Source: Butyriboletus loyo
Lineage: Eukaryota > Basidiomycota > Agaricomycetes > Boletales > Boletaceae
Direction of reading: 5' to 3'
Assembly: GCA_038093515.1 (NCBI GenBank)
Contig: JBBPSI010000039.1
Location: forward strand, 62,001 to 126,000
Length of the DNA stretch: 64,000 bases
Numbering within the stretch: position 1 is the first letter of the stretch; every line of letters starts with the position of its first letter. Of the stretch, positions 1-10,007 are shown piece by piece. The position numbers were made by a program, and so were the translations under genes. Below the pieces are notes generated by a model. The model searched no databases and was not told the DNA's origin. It saw only the letters and a list, made by a program, of their open reading frames with translations.

Positions 1-30
1 CGCTTCCTGTTTTCCTGACATGTCCCTCAG

Positions 31-1181
31 CGACCAACCTGCCCACTTCCCACCCCTTCCTCGTTGGATTCTCTTACTTGGCGGCGGGGACTCAAACGCC
101 ACTTCTTAAATCAGCCGATGTAGTACTCGTCATCGACGCCGAGGTGGCTTGGATCCCGATGAACAAAGACAAGGACGGTGAATATGAGCGACCGAGCGAG
201 ACAGCGCAGGTATACGTCATCGATAGTGGCGACCCGCTCAAACGAGGTATCGGTATGCACCACGACGAAGCGGACCTCGTTTGTCACGCCGACGCAGCCG
301 TCGCGCTCACACAGCTTCAGGAAGCCATTGGCACCAAAGCCGCCAACGAATGGTCCAAGCGAACGGAACGTATTCAAAAAATACATTACGAATGGAAGGA
401 ACAGCTTCGTGCTGCAGAGTCCTTTCCGATCGCACCGTCGGGTCTAGGTCGTCTCGCACCGTATACGACACCGCAGATCGTGAGCACGCTTCGCAAGGCG
501 ATCAAAGCAAGGGGAATTGCCCGCGAAAGCACACTCATCTTGAATGAAAGTATATCCAACTATCCGTTGATCTGGTCTCACATACAGCCTGAAATCGCGG
601 GAGAAGTCATTGGTTCTGGTGGTTCTTCGCTCGGTTGGGCGCTTGGTGCAGGGGTTGGATCTATCCTAGGTGGACGCGCTGCAAAGAAAGGAAAGGCGGC
701 CACGGGATATGAGCTCGTTGTAGCTATCGTGGGCGACGGCACCTTCTTATTCGGTGTCCCAGCGAGTGCGTACTGGATGGCCAAGCGGTATCAAACGGTA
801 AGCATGTCTCCAACAACCCTCGAGTTGCATCCGTCGCTGATGCTGGTTGACGTGACGTAGCCTTTCCTAACCATCGTGCTCAACAATGGAGGTTGGAAAT
901 CGCCCAAGTTGTCCATGCTCGGGATTCACCCAACGGGACATGGCTCTAACGCGGTCGGAGACCAGCTAACGGTTGGGTTCGGTCCGGATTGTCCACAGTA
1001 TTCCCAGATTGCGGTGGCTGCGTCGAATGGATGGGCATGGGGACGGAAGATTAGTGTCGACCTCGCGACGGAGGAGAAGAGCGCGGAAGCGTTATTGCAG
1101 GAGACAATTGCAGAGGCGGTACGAGTCGTCGTCGAGGACAGACGGTGTGCGGTGGTGGACTGTGTGTTGGAGAACATTTAG
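31..1181 (+). CDS. Thiamine-diphosphate enzyme, acetolactate synthase-like (3' part)
   Basis: The 5' end lies outside the window. A branch-like CTGAC and a ctcag acceptor end at about position 30, so the first visible exon starts near 31 with a motif NLPTSHPF. It runs to 797, a 63-nt intron spans 798-860 (gtaagc...gtag), and the last exon is 861-1181. The protein shows the C-terminal ThDP-binding signature: GDGTFLFG before the intron, then NNGGW about 30 residues later, which is the GDG-x(~26)-NN metal/diphosphate motif. This belongs to the large family of acetolactate synthase, benzoylformate decarboxylase and 2-hydroxyacyl-CoA lyase enzymes, which join or cleave 2-keto acids. The substrate cannot be told from this part. 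Family is sure; exact enzyme is not. It is followed by debris of a membrane transporter on the other strand. Confidence 0.85.
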
Positions 1182-1289
1182 CGTGCGCGAAGAAAGTGGA
1201 CCGTCAGTGGGAAAGAAAACCAAGGATTTTATTGTATAGTAGTCTAGTTCGTAATGCATTTTATGCATTGACGCCAGGGAGGCAAAGGA

Positions 1290-1870
1290 ACATGGGAAAG
1301 AGCGGCTGATGAATTCAGTTTTTAAAGAAAGGTGGTCGGTTCTGACCCCTCTCGGTCTGGGTCGACCATGTGCATGAAAGCTGGAAGAACGACCCCCGAC
1401 AAGGGACAGGATCAAGAAACCAACCTACAAAATGACCCATCGACTCGGTACGTTTTCTTTTGACGTAGGTTCCGTTGCCGGCTGATCTCAACGAAGATGC
1501 CATCAGATGGCGGGTCGAATCATACCTGATCCAGTCTGCGATAAGCACGCGCGTTCGGGTTGAAATACCAGACGACGCGGCTCACTGTCGAGTGGACATT
1601 TACATTCTGCCCGAACGCGACTGCAGAACCAACCACACCGACGAACACGCCCTTCCGAGCCTCGATTGGATAGCCCATCCCCAAAGTACCCTGCGCGGTC
1701 CATCGCAAGATAGCACAAATCAATCCCAAGGATAGCGCCCGCAGCGACGACGAAAGAGGCGAACTAGAGGAGGAAGCCATACCCATACAAGAAGGAAGCA
1801 ACGAACAACATCCCCATGACCCCGACATGAGTGTCGCGAAATCAAACGTCGGTGAACGATCCGATACGGG
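1290..1870 (-). pseudogene. UNC93-like (DUF895) transporter, central fragment, decayed
   Basis: Reading leftward, this stretch matches the middle of fungal UNC93-like membrane proteins: an LICAILRWTAQGTLGMGYP block, then IEARKGVFVG, then SAVAFGQN, then a GTYV piece, a FLILSL transmembrane piece and a MVDPD-like loop. The pieces sit in different frames, and stops interrupt them. About 14 residues that normally lie between GVFVG and SAVAFG are missing. There is no start codon with an intact frame. The N-terminal part of the same kind of protein is found, also leftward, at 5680-6023, beyond the WD40 gene. I infer both came from one gene or from two copies of it. UNC93-like proteins are multi-pass membrane proteins related to the MFS fold. 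Confidence 0.6.
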
Positions 1871-1899
1871 TATCCTGCTCGTCGTGCGCGGTCGACGAG

Positions 1900-2997
1900 G
1901 TCAGTCACCGATGACGCATTCCTGACACGCCCATTTCCATAGTTTTTCTATAACGAATCAACAGCGGTGCGATCCACTACATGCCCACAACCGAGGGGCA
2001 GATATCAGAGTGAGAACACGCCCCGCCACGAATCAAAACGAGCACGTTTGATCGGCCATGGAAGCAGTTTCTGCCGCTTGCAGGACGTAGAACTTGCGTT
2101 ATGGTGCGAGCAAAACGAAGTGGATTGATGATTCAATGTAGGGAGCACTCATATCTAGCCAGTTCGTCAGCGTCGATCGTCATGAAGGATGAAAGCACAC
2201 TCGTCATACGTCGCTACTGTCTGCTAGCTCGGACCAATCTTTGACTGACATCAGTATAACAAGCTGAGATACCGCGAGAGTTCGTGAACATGTTTGTCGA
2301 TCTTGCGTATGCATCGGAGTATCGAAAAACGGCACTTTAAAATCACTTTGGAATGAAAAGTATGAGGGCGCGATATGCAGACTGCCCCGCATACTGCATT
2401 AGTAGAACCCGGAGCGATAGCTTGAGAGCTTCCATGTGGATGCCTATGGCGTGATGAATCTGGCGACCTGTCGTTGGTTGTCGGAAAGTACTTTTGGCGT
2501 CAACGAAGGTTGTATGTGAGCGCAGTCGTTCGAGCACCGGAAATACGTGTACGTACCTGCAATGTCCACTGTCCGAGCAGCGAACGCAAAAACGTGGAGG
2601 CTGTCCCATTGAATGTGAGTGTGACGCGAGGAAAAGACGCTTCTAGAATGCCATGTTGGGAAGGTGATGGAATGCACGCATTTTTAGGAGCGATCTGACG
2701 CGGACTGTAAACCGGTCGTGAAACAAGTGCTGCAGTCAAGGTACGATGAACATTCACAAATCTGAGGGTAGAATGATGAAGCAAAATGTCACGGATGCTT
2801 GACCGCTTGTCTGGTCTTCGCAAGGAGGTCACTTGGGTTGGATGCGAGTAAGAATAAGCGCCAAAGACACGAGGCGGTTGCGACCCATATGAAGAATAAG
2901 GAAACGTGTTCATGGAACAGCTTTGCGCACCACAAGTGAACCGAAGCGCCTGGTTTTTTCGCTCTTCAAATTCCACGACTGTGTACCATCGCTGAGG
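1900..2997. other. Intergenic, nothing recognised
   Basis: Only short open frames without recognisable motifs on either strand. A 158-codon leftward frame (2500-2976) has no domain-like composition. The last part must hold the promoter of the WD40 gene that starts at 2998. Confidence 0.5.
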
Positions 2998-5214
2998 ATG
3001 TCCTCAACAAAAACAGGTGCATATCAGTTCCGAACAGTGATTGTGTTGAATGCTGATAATCCAGCAAGACCCAACAATATCACTTGAGACCGGTCACTCT
3101 GATGCGGTGTGGACAGTCATGTTCCACCCCGACGGAAAGCATCTTTTCAGCGGAAGTAACGATGGGATTCGACGATGGCGACTTGAAGACAAACAAGAGG
3201 TTGGTAAACAGACAGGAATGGACGTGAACGCCATCTCTGTGTCAAGAGATCACCAGTGGGTAGTATGCGTGACTGCTCAGGGCGCAAGTGTGTGGGATGT
3301 GGAGCTGCATGGAAAGGCCATTGGTGTGGAAGGGGAAAACTCGGTGACTACAGTCGATGTCTCACCAGATTCGACCATGTTTGCCACTGGGACTGGCGAC
3401 AGGGCAAGTGTTTGGAGCATAAGGACAGGAGAGAGACTCATTGGCCCGCTCGGAGTCCAACACGACAAATTAGTCAATGGAATCAAGTTCTCCCCAAACA
3501 GCAAGCACATTGCCACTTGCTGCGACCGAGGCTCCATTCGCGTTTTCGACAGTCGCAATGGCAATGCGCTCATCACCATCAAGACTGAAACAACCACAAG
3601 ACGAATAGCCACTCCACTTGCATGGTCCAACGACGGCCAGCACGTTTTTGTGGCAACAAGCGATGCCAGAGTCAAGTCGTTTGATGTCTCCACCGGGTCC
3701 CAGCTCGCTGAATCACCAATTATCCGCAACTGGGTCGAGTCCATCGCTCTCGCAGCGAATGGCAAATTTATTGTCGCATACGGAGGGTCTTCCATCTTCT
3801 TCCTGGACACATCAACTCTCACCCAGATTTGCTCTGGCATTGAGGACAGCAGTTCAATATACTCAATCGCCCTCTCCCCAGACAATTATTCTCTCGCAAC
3901 TGGACAACGTGGTGGGAAAGTCTCTGTGCATGACCTCGCTCGTATTCTCCCAAGGTCGTATGTAAGTATGTCCATTCCTAGCCTATCAGATCATGACACA
4001 ATATTAGATATCTACTCTCAACGAAGAACAAGACGAGCTGCCTGCGACCCCGGGTGGTCAGGCAACCGCCTCTAATCAGGTAGGATTTACTGTTTCGTCA
4101 CCAACATAAGCCGTGCTGACTGTACACCAGGAAGACCACGAGAAATCAAACACAACAGAGCCCAAGACACACAGCGGAGACGGCAGTAGTGATCTCGAGG
4201 TATCCGTTCATTCTTTTCTCCCTTCGAAGCAAGTTCTCACGATCACACAGGTCGAGGTTCCATCCAGCGCACCCGCCCCTCAATTTGACTATGATGAGGT
4301 TGGTGATTATCACATTATCGTCTTTTCTCCGTGTTGACCCTGCTGGTCCCTGGAGCCACCATCCCCTGCATCGTCTGGCCATCCCCTCGAGGATGACGCA
4401 CCACCACTGGGTACGTCCCATGCTGTACTACACTTATTTGATACTATATTGTTGACCTCCCCTCCAGAGGCACGTCCGGGGCAACGCCGTGACACTGCGG
4501 ATCCATCCAAGGACATTGCAACGTTTAAAAGGTGGATACAGGCGAGGATCAAGCAGAGTACCAAGGACTCGGCTTCACACGAGTCTGGTCGAGTTCTCAA
4601 CAAGTCACGTCAGCCTACCGGTCGTCGATCTCCTTCCCAGCCGTCGGTGAGAGCAGATGTCGTAAACGACGGTCCTTCGTGGATGGCTGCAGGTCAACGT
4701 AGACGAGTGAGTGTTCTTGATAGACATTCGGATCTGGCACGTTTAACACATCATCCTAGCGAACGGTCGCAAAATATGCAAAACCAAAGGTTCCGTTGAT
4801 CCTCGAATTTCTATGGGGCCAGAGGCTCATTAGACGTTACAGAATAAATCACCTAGTACCAAGGCTGCTGGCCCCCGCGATCCAAACAAAAACGCTTCTC
4901 CTAGCGGACAAGGCTCTGGAGATCAAACGCTGCAAGCAGGCTCCGTCCGTCTTTTTCTGATTATTGTGTACCATGTTATAAAAGCTCATTTCATATTAGG
5001 TTCAACAAACGGCGAATGATCCATCTCCACCCTCCGCCGGGCCGGTCCATCTGACGGTGCGCGTACTTTCCTTACGGTCATGTTGTGGACTCACTCTGGA
5101 CTACAACAGCAAGAGTCAGGCAGGGCTATCCTCAGGGTGAGGTTTTCGATCGCATTTCCCGCGTGGCTATGTTTTGGTTCAGGTACCAGTGATGGGACGC
5201 ACGCATCCAGGTGA
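2998..5214 (+). CDS. WD40-repeat protein
   Basis: Eleven exons give a continuous frame of about 562 residues: 2998-3016, 3069-3961, 4008-4079, 4131-4199, 4251-4298, 4356-4410, 4468-4706, 4760-4789, 4843-4944, 5000-5056 and 5110-5214. The first intron joins MSSTKT to DPTISLETGH. Exon 2 carries about seven WD40 blades (for example GHSDAVWTVMFHPDGKHLFS and SIYSIALSPDN), enough for one beta-propeller used as a protein-docking platform. The tail is a low-complexity region rich in Pro, Ser, Lys and Asn with KYAKPK and AAGPRDPNKN motifs, like tails of expanded WD40 families in Rhizoctonia-type fungi. Several tail introns use weak donors, and the last exon has an alternative splice reading, so the C-terminus is less certain than the propeller. 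It lies opposite to, and between, the two UNC93-like fragments. Confidence 0.8.
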
Positions 5215-5679
5215 TGCGATACAGTACATATAGATACTGTTCTCAATCGTGAGTTTGTGGAACAGTTTTGTGTCGCCTCACAGCGCTATTATGTATGACT
5301 CTCGATCAGTTCGCCCATGCTTGAGCTCGCTAGGATATTTATTCTATGGCCGCTGACAAGGGGAAAAAGTTGGGATTCGAGGAATTGATTCGAGCTGTTG
5401 CAAACCCAAGGAATATTCGCCATGACGAGTGTGGTCTCGTATTCATCACAGATCCAAACGCTAGTTGATACAAACGGGGGGAACTCTGATCGCTACTCGT
5501 CCTGGCGAACCACCCACATCGATGATCCGTCTCTGCCAGTGGTGATGATACCGATGAGGAGGCACATACACAATTGATTTTGCTCTCCTTGAACGTCGCA
5601 CACGACATTTCCAGAACAGCACGTTCAGACGGCCTGAACGACCCGATCAACTATCATGTTGGAGTCTACGTAACACTCA
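5215..5679. other. Intergenic, nothing recognised
   Basis: No coding motif seen. If the two UNC93-like fragments were once one gene, this stretch and the WD40 gene occupy the place of its missing transmembrane segments. Confidence 0.4.
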
Positions 5680-6023
5680 CCGGAAGCACTTCCACGACAC
5701 CCAACGCGACCCACCGCAAACCGCTCGTCGGTCATGAATCCGAAGAAGGTAAAGGTCGCGTAAAGCGCAGCGTTTGCGTTCGCTTGGTTTGCTGTGTTAA
5801 CTTGCCCACCTCCGCCAACTTCAACGCCAGTGAGTGCATGGAATACTTGTGCCAGGACACATGAAACAGACCTAGCAGTACGACCTGGGGAACCGGGTGG
5901 TGGTAGATTCGTCGCCACCCTGTCGGACGCTCGAATATCGCATGCAGTTGTTGTGTGCCAGAGTCTTCAGTAGTATGTACGGCCGCTGCCGAGTTTCGCA
6001 GCTTCTGCCTGTGCGTCGGACAT
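5680..6023 (-). pseudogene. UNC93-like (DUF895) transporter, N-terminal fragment, frameshifted
   Basis: A leftward ATG at 6023 opens MSDAQAEAAKLGSG. About 30-40 bp upstream is a TATA-like element (tatttata on the + strand at 6053-6060, so TATA in reverse). Further on come RPTGWRRIYHHPVPQVVLLG, then CFMCPGT, then FHALTGVEVGGGGQVN and ANANAALYATFTFFGF. This is the order expected for TM1-TM2 of fungal UNC93-like proteins. The three blocks lie in three different frames within about 25 codons, leaving no room for introns, so at least two frameshifts are present. The downstream GPR-type loop and later segments are lost here. The missing middle of the protein is at 1290-1870. Confidence 0.65.
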
Positions 6024-6350
6024 GATGGTTCCAGCAAGAGAAGACTGAAAGGGTATTTATACGAACCGTCCAGGTGTGGAGAAGGTAGGTCTACACGTGT
6101 ACTCATTCCGGTGAATCACCTATGGGATCTAAATGTGCAAGGAGTACGGGATGCTCTGGGGGCAACATGCCACGCACCTCGGGCCACCAGCGCTGGTGTC
6201 GGTTGCGAGGGGTGTATGCATCTCCTTGAATCTTTTAACTTAAACCACCCACTTGTTAAGGTGTAAATTAATTACTGATGAAATATTACATAAGTGGTGT
6301 TTTATTTATGTAAGTAACACGACACGGTCGACCTCCCACCAACTCACGCG

Positions 6351-8613
6351 ATGGTGCAGACGAGATCAGCTGCAAAGGCAATCCAGTCAGGGAAACAACT
6401 CAGCGACGATGGAAAAGATACTACCATCAAAAATTCTTCACGAAATGGGGTTCCACCACCAGCCAAGAAACGTCGACGACAAGACGTGGCAGTTCCCAAG
6501 AAGCGGCGTCGTGGAAAGCCAGGTGAACTATGCCAACTGAACCTCGACGTGCTATTCATCGTACATGCATTTATTCTCTTTTTCAGACCGTTCGCTCACG
6601 AACGACATGTTTCTAGATTGCTGCATACATTCATCCTCTCGATCTCCTGAGCCTTGCGCGCACGTGCAAATCACTTCGAGTTCTTCTGATGGACAAATCT
6701 TCAACATTCATCTGGAGGTGCACACGCTGCCAAGTCAAGGGCCTGCCTGACTGCCCGGCCGACTTGACCGAACCGGAGTACGCTAATCTCGTCTTCTACC
6801 CTCGTTGCCACGTACGTACAAAATCCACTTACGGCCTGAAGCCCTCTGAGATATGGCACAGAGCTGTGGAAAATATTCCAAGGATCTTTTATGGGAAGTC
6901 CGCCGCAGGTATTGTCCAGCCTGCAGAGTTAGACGGTAACATTCCATGGATTCCTTACTGTAGACTTTGATTGTTTACACACCAGATTAGGCTCTGCCGT
7001 CTTTCGAGGTGTCCTGAGATCATTCGCAAGAACGACGTGTTGGCCGTGGCATACCTCACGGATGGAAGGGGTATGTGCCATGCTTATTCAAGACGTCACG
7101 CTGCTGGACCGCATCGCAGGGACTGTATCGTGGGTTGACAGAGAGCAGAAAAACTCGTTTATGGACGAGTATAAGCGCTCCTCCGACAAGAAGCAATTTT
7201 TAAGTGACAGGTGGGGACAACTTGCTATTTTACGTAGGGTTCGTTTGATATACTTTCTCTGTGTTCCGTCTCTGATTGGCTTCTGTAGCATGCACGCGAA
7301 TATGAATACTGGCAGCGGGACATGGACGCAGAGCGCCAGGACGATCGGAGAATGCGTCTGGAAGAGCGAACCATAAGGTTGGACATCCCTCTTTTCAGTG
7401 GCCAATTTTATTTCGATCTCGTACAGCATTTTCGAGCGTCTCAAGCAGCACGGGTATGGTTGCGAGGTTGAGTATTTTGGATGCTGTGTGATTCAATCCA
7501 CCTGGAAATCCCTTTTCAAGACATCCAAACCGCTCACAGATAAAGGCTAGCTTTCACCGCATGAGATATCCTCGACTCGATGCTGATCCTTGATATGTTA
7601 GAATGGGACCGAATTTGGCCTGAGTGGCTTGGCACCATGAACAACTTTCGAACTCGACGGTTAGAGAACGTTGTCTAACCAAATCGCCGACGTACATTGG
7701 CATCTGAGTACACCGCCTACGTGGCATCTCCATCACCGAACGCGCCAGCCTTTGACCTTCTTCCACACATGACTGACCTCTCTTATTTCTCTCCTTTTCG
7801 TGATCTTATCAGGGCCCCGGAAGGGGAGCCGGAAAGGGATCAAACGAATCTCGGGCTATTTCATTCGGCGTTTGCACAGCTACCTGCACTAGTTGACGAG
7901 TGGAGGAAGAACCTCGACGCTGACCTTGCTGAGCTGGTTAAGATTCCATCGCATCTATCTATACAAGACACTTCTGGTGTGGCATCAAACAGTATTAAAA
8001 CGCGTACGGAATCGTCTCGAACAGCTACAGACAAATTACGCCTGGCCTGTGCATTGCTCTACCGTGGAGATTTCTACTGTGGAAATCACAAAGACATTTT
8101 CAGTCATCCTGAGATGTTCTCGATGGCCACGCCTTTTAATGTATACCCAAGCTATGATGGTTCGAAACACACTGGGTCAATTAGGGCCCGATTTTACATT
8201 GAGTTTATGGAGGCAGCTCCGTATATCGTCCATGCATGCGGGCTGGATCCAAACGTGGCCACGGTGGGGGATATGGACCGCCGGAATGCTCGAATAAAAT
8301 GCACGTGTTGCCAGGATCCGCAAGTCAGGAGTTGGAGGGATGCGGTGTGTCTTCCTCCTTGTTAAATGTAATGATCTGTGAGACTGAGCGTTATGTGGTT
8401 GCGCTGGACGATAGATGCGGCATGCTCGTTTCAATTATAGGCCCGGTGGGCTGGCAGATTGTTAGTGATGAGCACAAGGGTGCAATGCAGGCTGCCGAGT
8501 TGTCCCCCGAAAAGGAACTAGCTTCGCAGTGGACGCGGTGCCTGTTATGCCGGCCTCGTGTATGGGATGCAATGTTGTATCAGGAGACCATAGATCACCT
8601 CGAGTCCCTGTGA
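6351..8613 (+). CDS. F-box protein with Cys-rich segment
   Basis: Starts MVQTRSAAKAIQSGKQ with a basic nuclear-localisation-like stretch (PAKKRRRQD, PKKRRRGKPG). Exons 6351-6560, 6617-6811, 6862-6935 and from 6991 splice cleanly. The first splice joins LNLDVLFI to IAAYIHPLDLLSLARTCKSL, an F-box, followed by LLMDKSSTFIWR. Then a Cys cluster (CH..CGKYSKDLLWEVRRRYC..C) typical of a fungal F-box family. Later exons encode an acidic and basic coiled region (REYEYWQRDMDAERQDDRR), IFERLKQHGY, a long exon at about 7693-8344 and a Cys-containing C-terminus ending at 8613. F-box proteins recruit substrates to SCF ubiquitin ligases. Near 7095 the best family frame and the downstream frame differ by one base, and one intron (7546-7601) seems to start with GC, so the gene may be damaged or the model imperfect. 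Confidence 0.65.
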
Positions 8614-9632
8614 GCTTTTGTATCGTTGCTCTATGTATATGGTTCTCATCATGACAAATATGAACATAGCCATGATATCGAAAAAGGCGACGTCAAACAA
8701 GATGTACACTGGAGATTTTTGTGCATGCCCTAGGCGCGTAAATTACAGACTTGAAGGCTCGAAGCCCATCTGCTGCCAGAACGGAACTGATATTAATCAC
8801 TTGGCACATAAATGTTAGACACGCTCCGGCCGTAGTATACCTGAAATCAAGCAAGCAAAGTACGATCAGTCTCTGCTGGACATTGAATTTACTGGCTCTG
8901 ACCATGTGGATAAGTTGCTAAGCTCCGCCTCGTAGTAGAGTCCGTTCCTTTAGCGACCGGGACCGCAGTGCATGTGTGCAACGCTCAACAATCGACGCAT
9001 TCTGACGAGCGATGCTAGCGTTTTCTTCCCGTCACTGCCTTGACGCACGTCCACATCCGAGTCAACTGTCTTGAGTCACACGCGATTCCTCGTCCCACAG
9101 CCAGATGAACTCGTAGACAAGATGCATAGCTTCGGTAAACGTCCACTATATGGCTCAGCTATCGCTGCCATGTGACGCTTCATGTTGGTTCCTGGTACTT
9201 ATCCGCGTCTCTGACGAGGAGTAGCAGCGCATTGAAGTGATTAGCGGAGAGCTAAACAGATTCGAGCCTTTAACGCCTCCACCGTGACAGGTGAATATAA
9301 AACATGAGGAGAGGTGCCGTGTCGAGTTGATCGTTGCAGTGAGAATGCTACCCTATCGGCGAGAGGGCACTGCCTACATTGAGGACCGTTTCGATATCTG
9401 CCAATGTTTCTCCTAGGGACTCTGATGTCGGTGTGGGTTCCTGGTGTCCTTGCTTTAGTGGATCAACGAGGCTACGGATCGTAGTAGGAATATGCATGGC
9501 GGTAAATCCTATGCAAATGCTGGCTGTATTACACGAGTGAAGAAACGGACGAAGGCGTCGTCACCGAACGTTGAACGCGTGGATTGTCGTTGGCTCAGAC
9601 AAAAGATTGCGCGCGACACCAAAGCCAAGCGA
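8614..9632. other. Intergenic, nothing recognised
   Basis: No open frame with recognisable motifs and no RNA gene seen. It leads into two palindromes. Confidence 0.5.
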
Positions 9633-9651
9633 ACATCTAAAGTTTAGATGT
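9633..9651. repeat. Perfect palindrome 1 (9-bp arms)
   Basis: acatctaaagtttagatgt reads the same on both strands apart from the single central base. It lies 5 bp before a longer palindrome and shares the core TCTAAA/TTTAGA with it. Confidence 0.85.
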
Positions 9652-9656
9652 ACGCT

Positions 9657-9683
9657 GAGATCGTTTAGATTCTAAACGATCTC
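9657..9683. repeat. Perfect palindrome 2 (13-bp arms)
   Basis: The arm gagatcgtttaga is followed by one base and its exact reverse complement. It could form a hairpin or cruciform or serve as a dimeric protein-binding site. It lies about 325 bp upstream of the TPR-CHAT start codon, but no function is shown by sequence alone. Confidence 0.9.
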
Positions 9684-10007
9684 GCGTCTCTAGTTCCAGT
9701 TCTTCGCCATTGCTAATATCTTCAGTTCAGTAGGAAGGAAATGTGACCGTAGTGCGGACGCAAAAAGCGAATGAGCAGTGTCTGTCCACTGGACTATCTC
9801 CCAATGGACCTTATTCTGGGCGTCAGTTACCTCAGCGACGAGCACGGTGGCAGTGGCGCGCATACACTCTCTCACCCTTGCCAACGATCATTATCCGCAA
9901 CGACAAAGACCTTACGAGAGTATGTCTGCGAATCAAACGACTAGCTAGCTGGAATGACCTAACATTCGAACAGGATACAATTAATCCACGTCGTTGGTTC
10001 TGCCCCA

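Noticed and set aside
3277..3885. 202-codon leftward open frame
   Set aside because: It is a shadow of the WD40 propeller exon.
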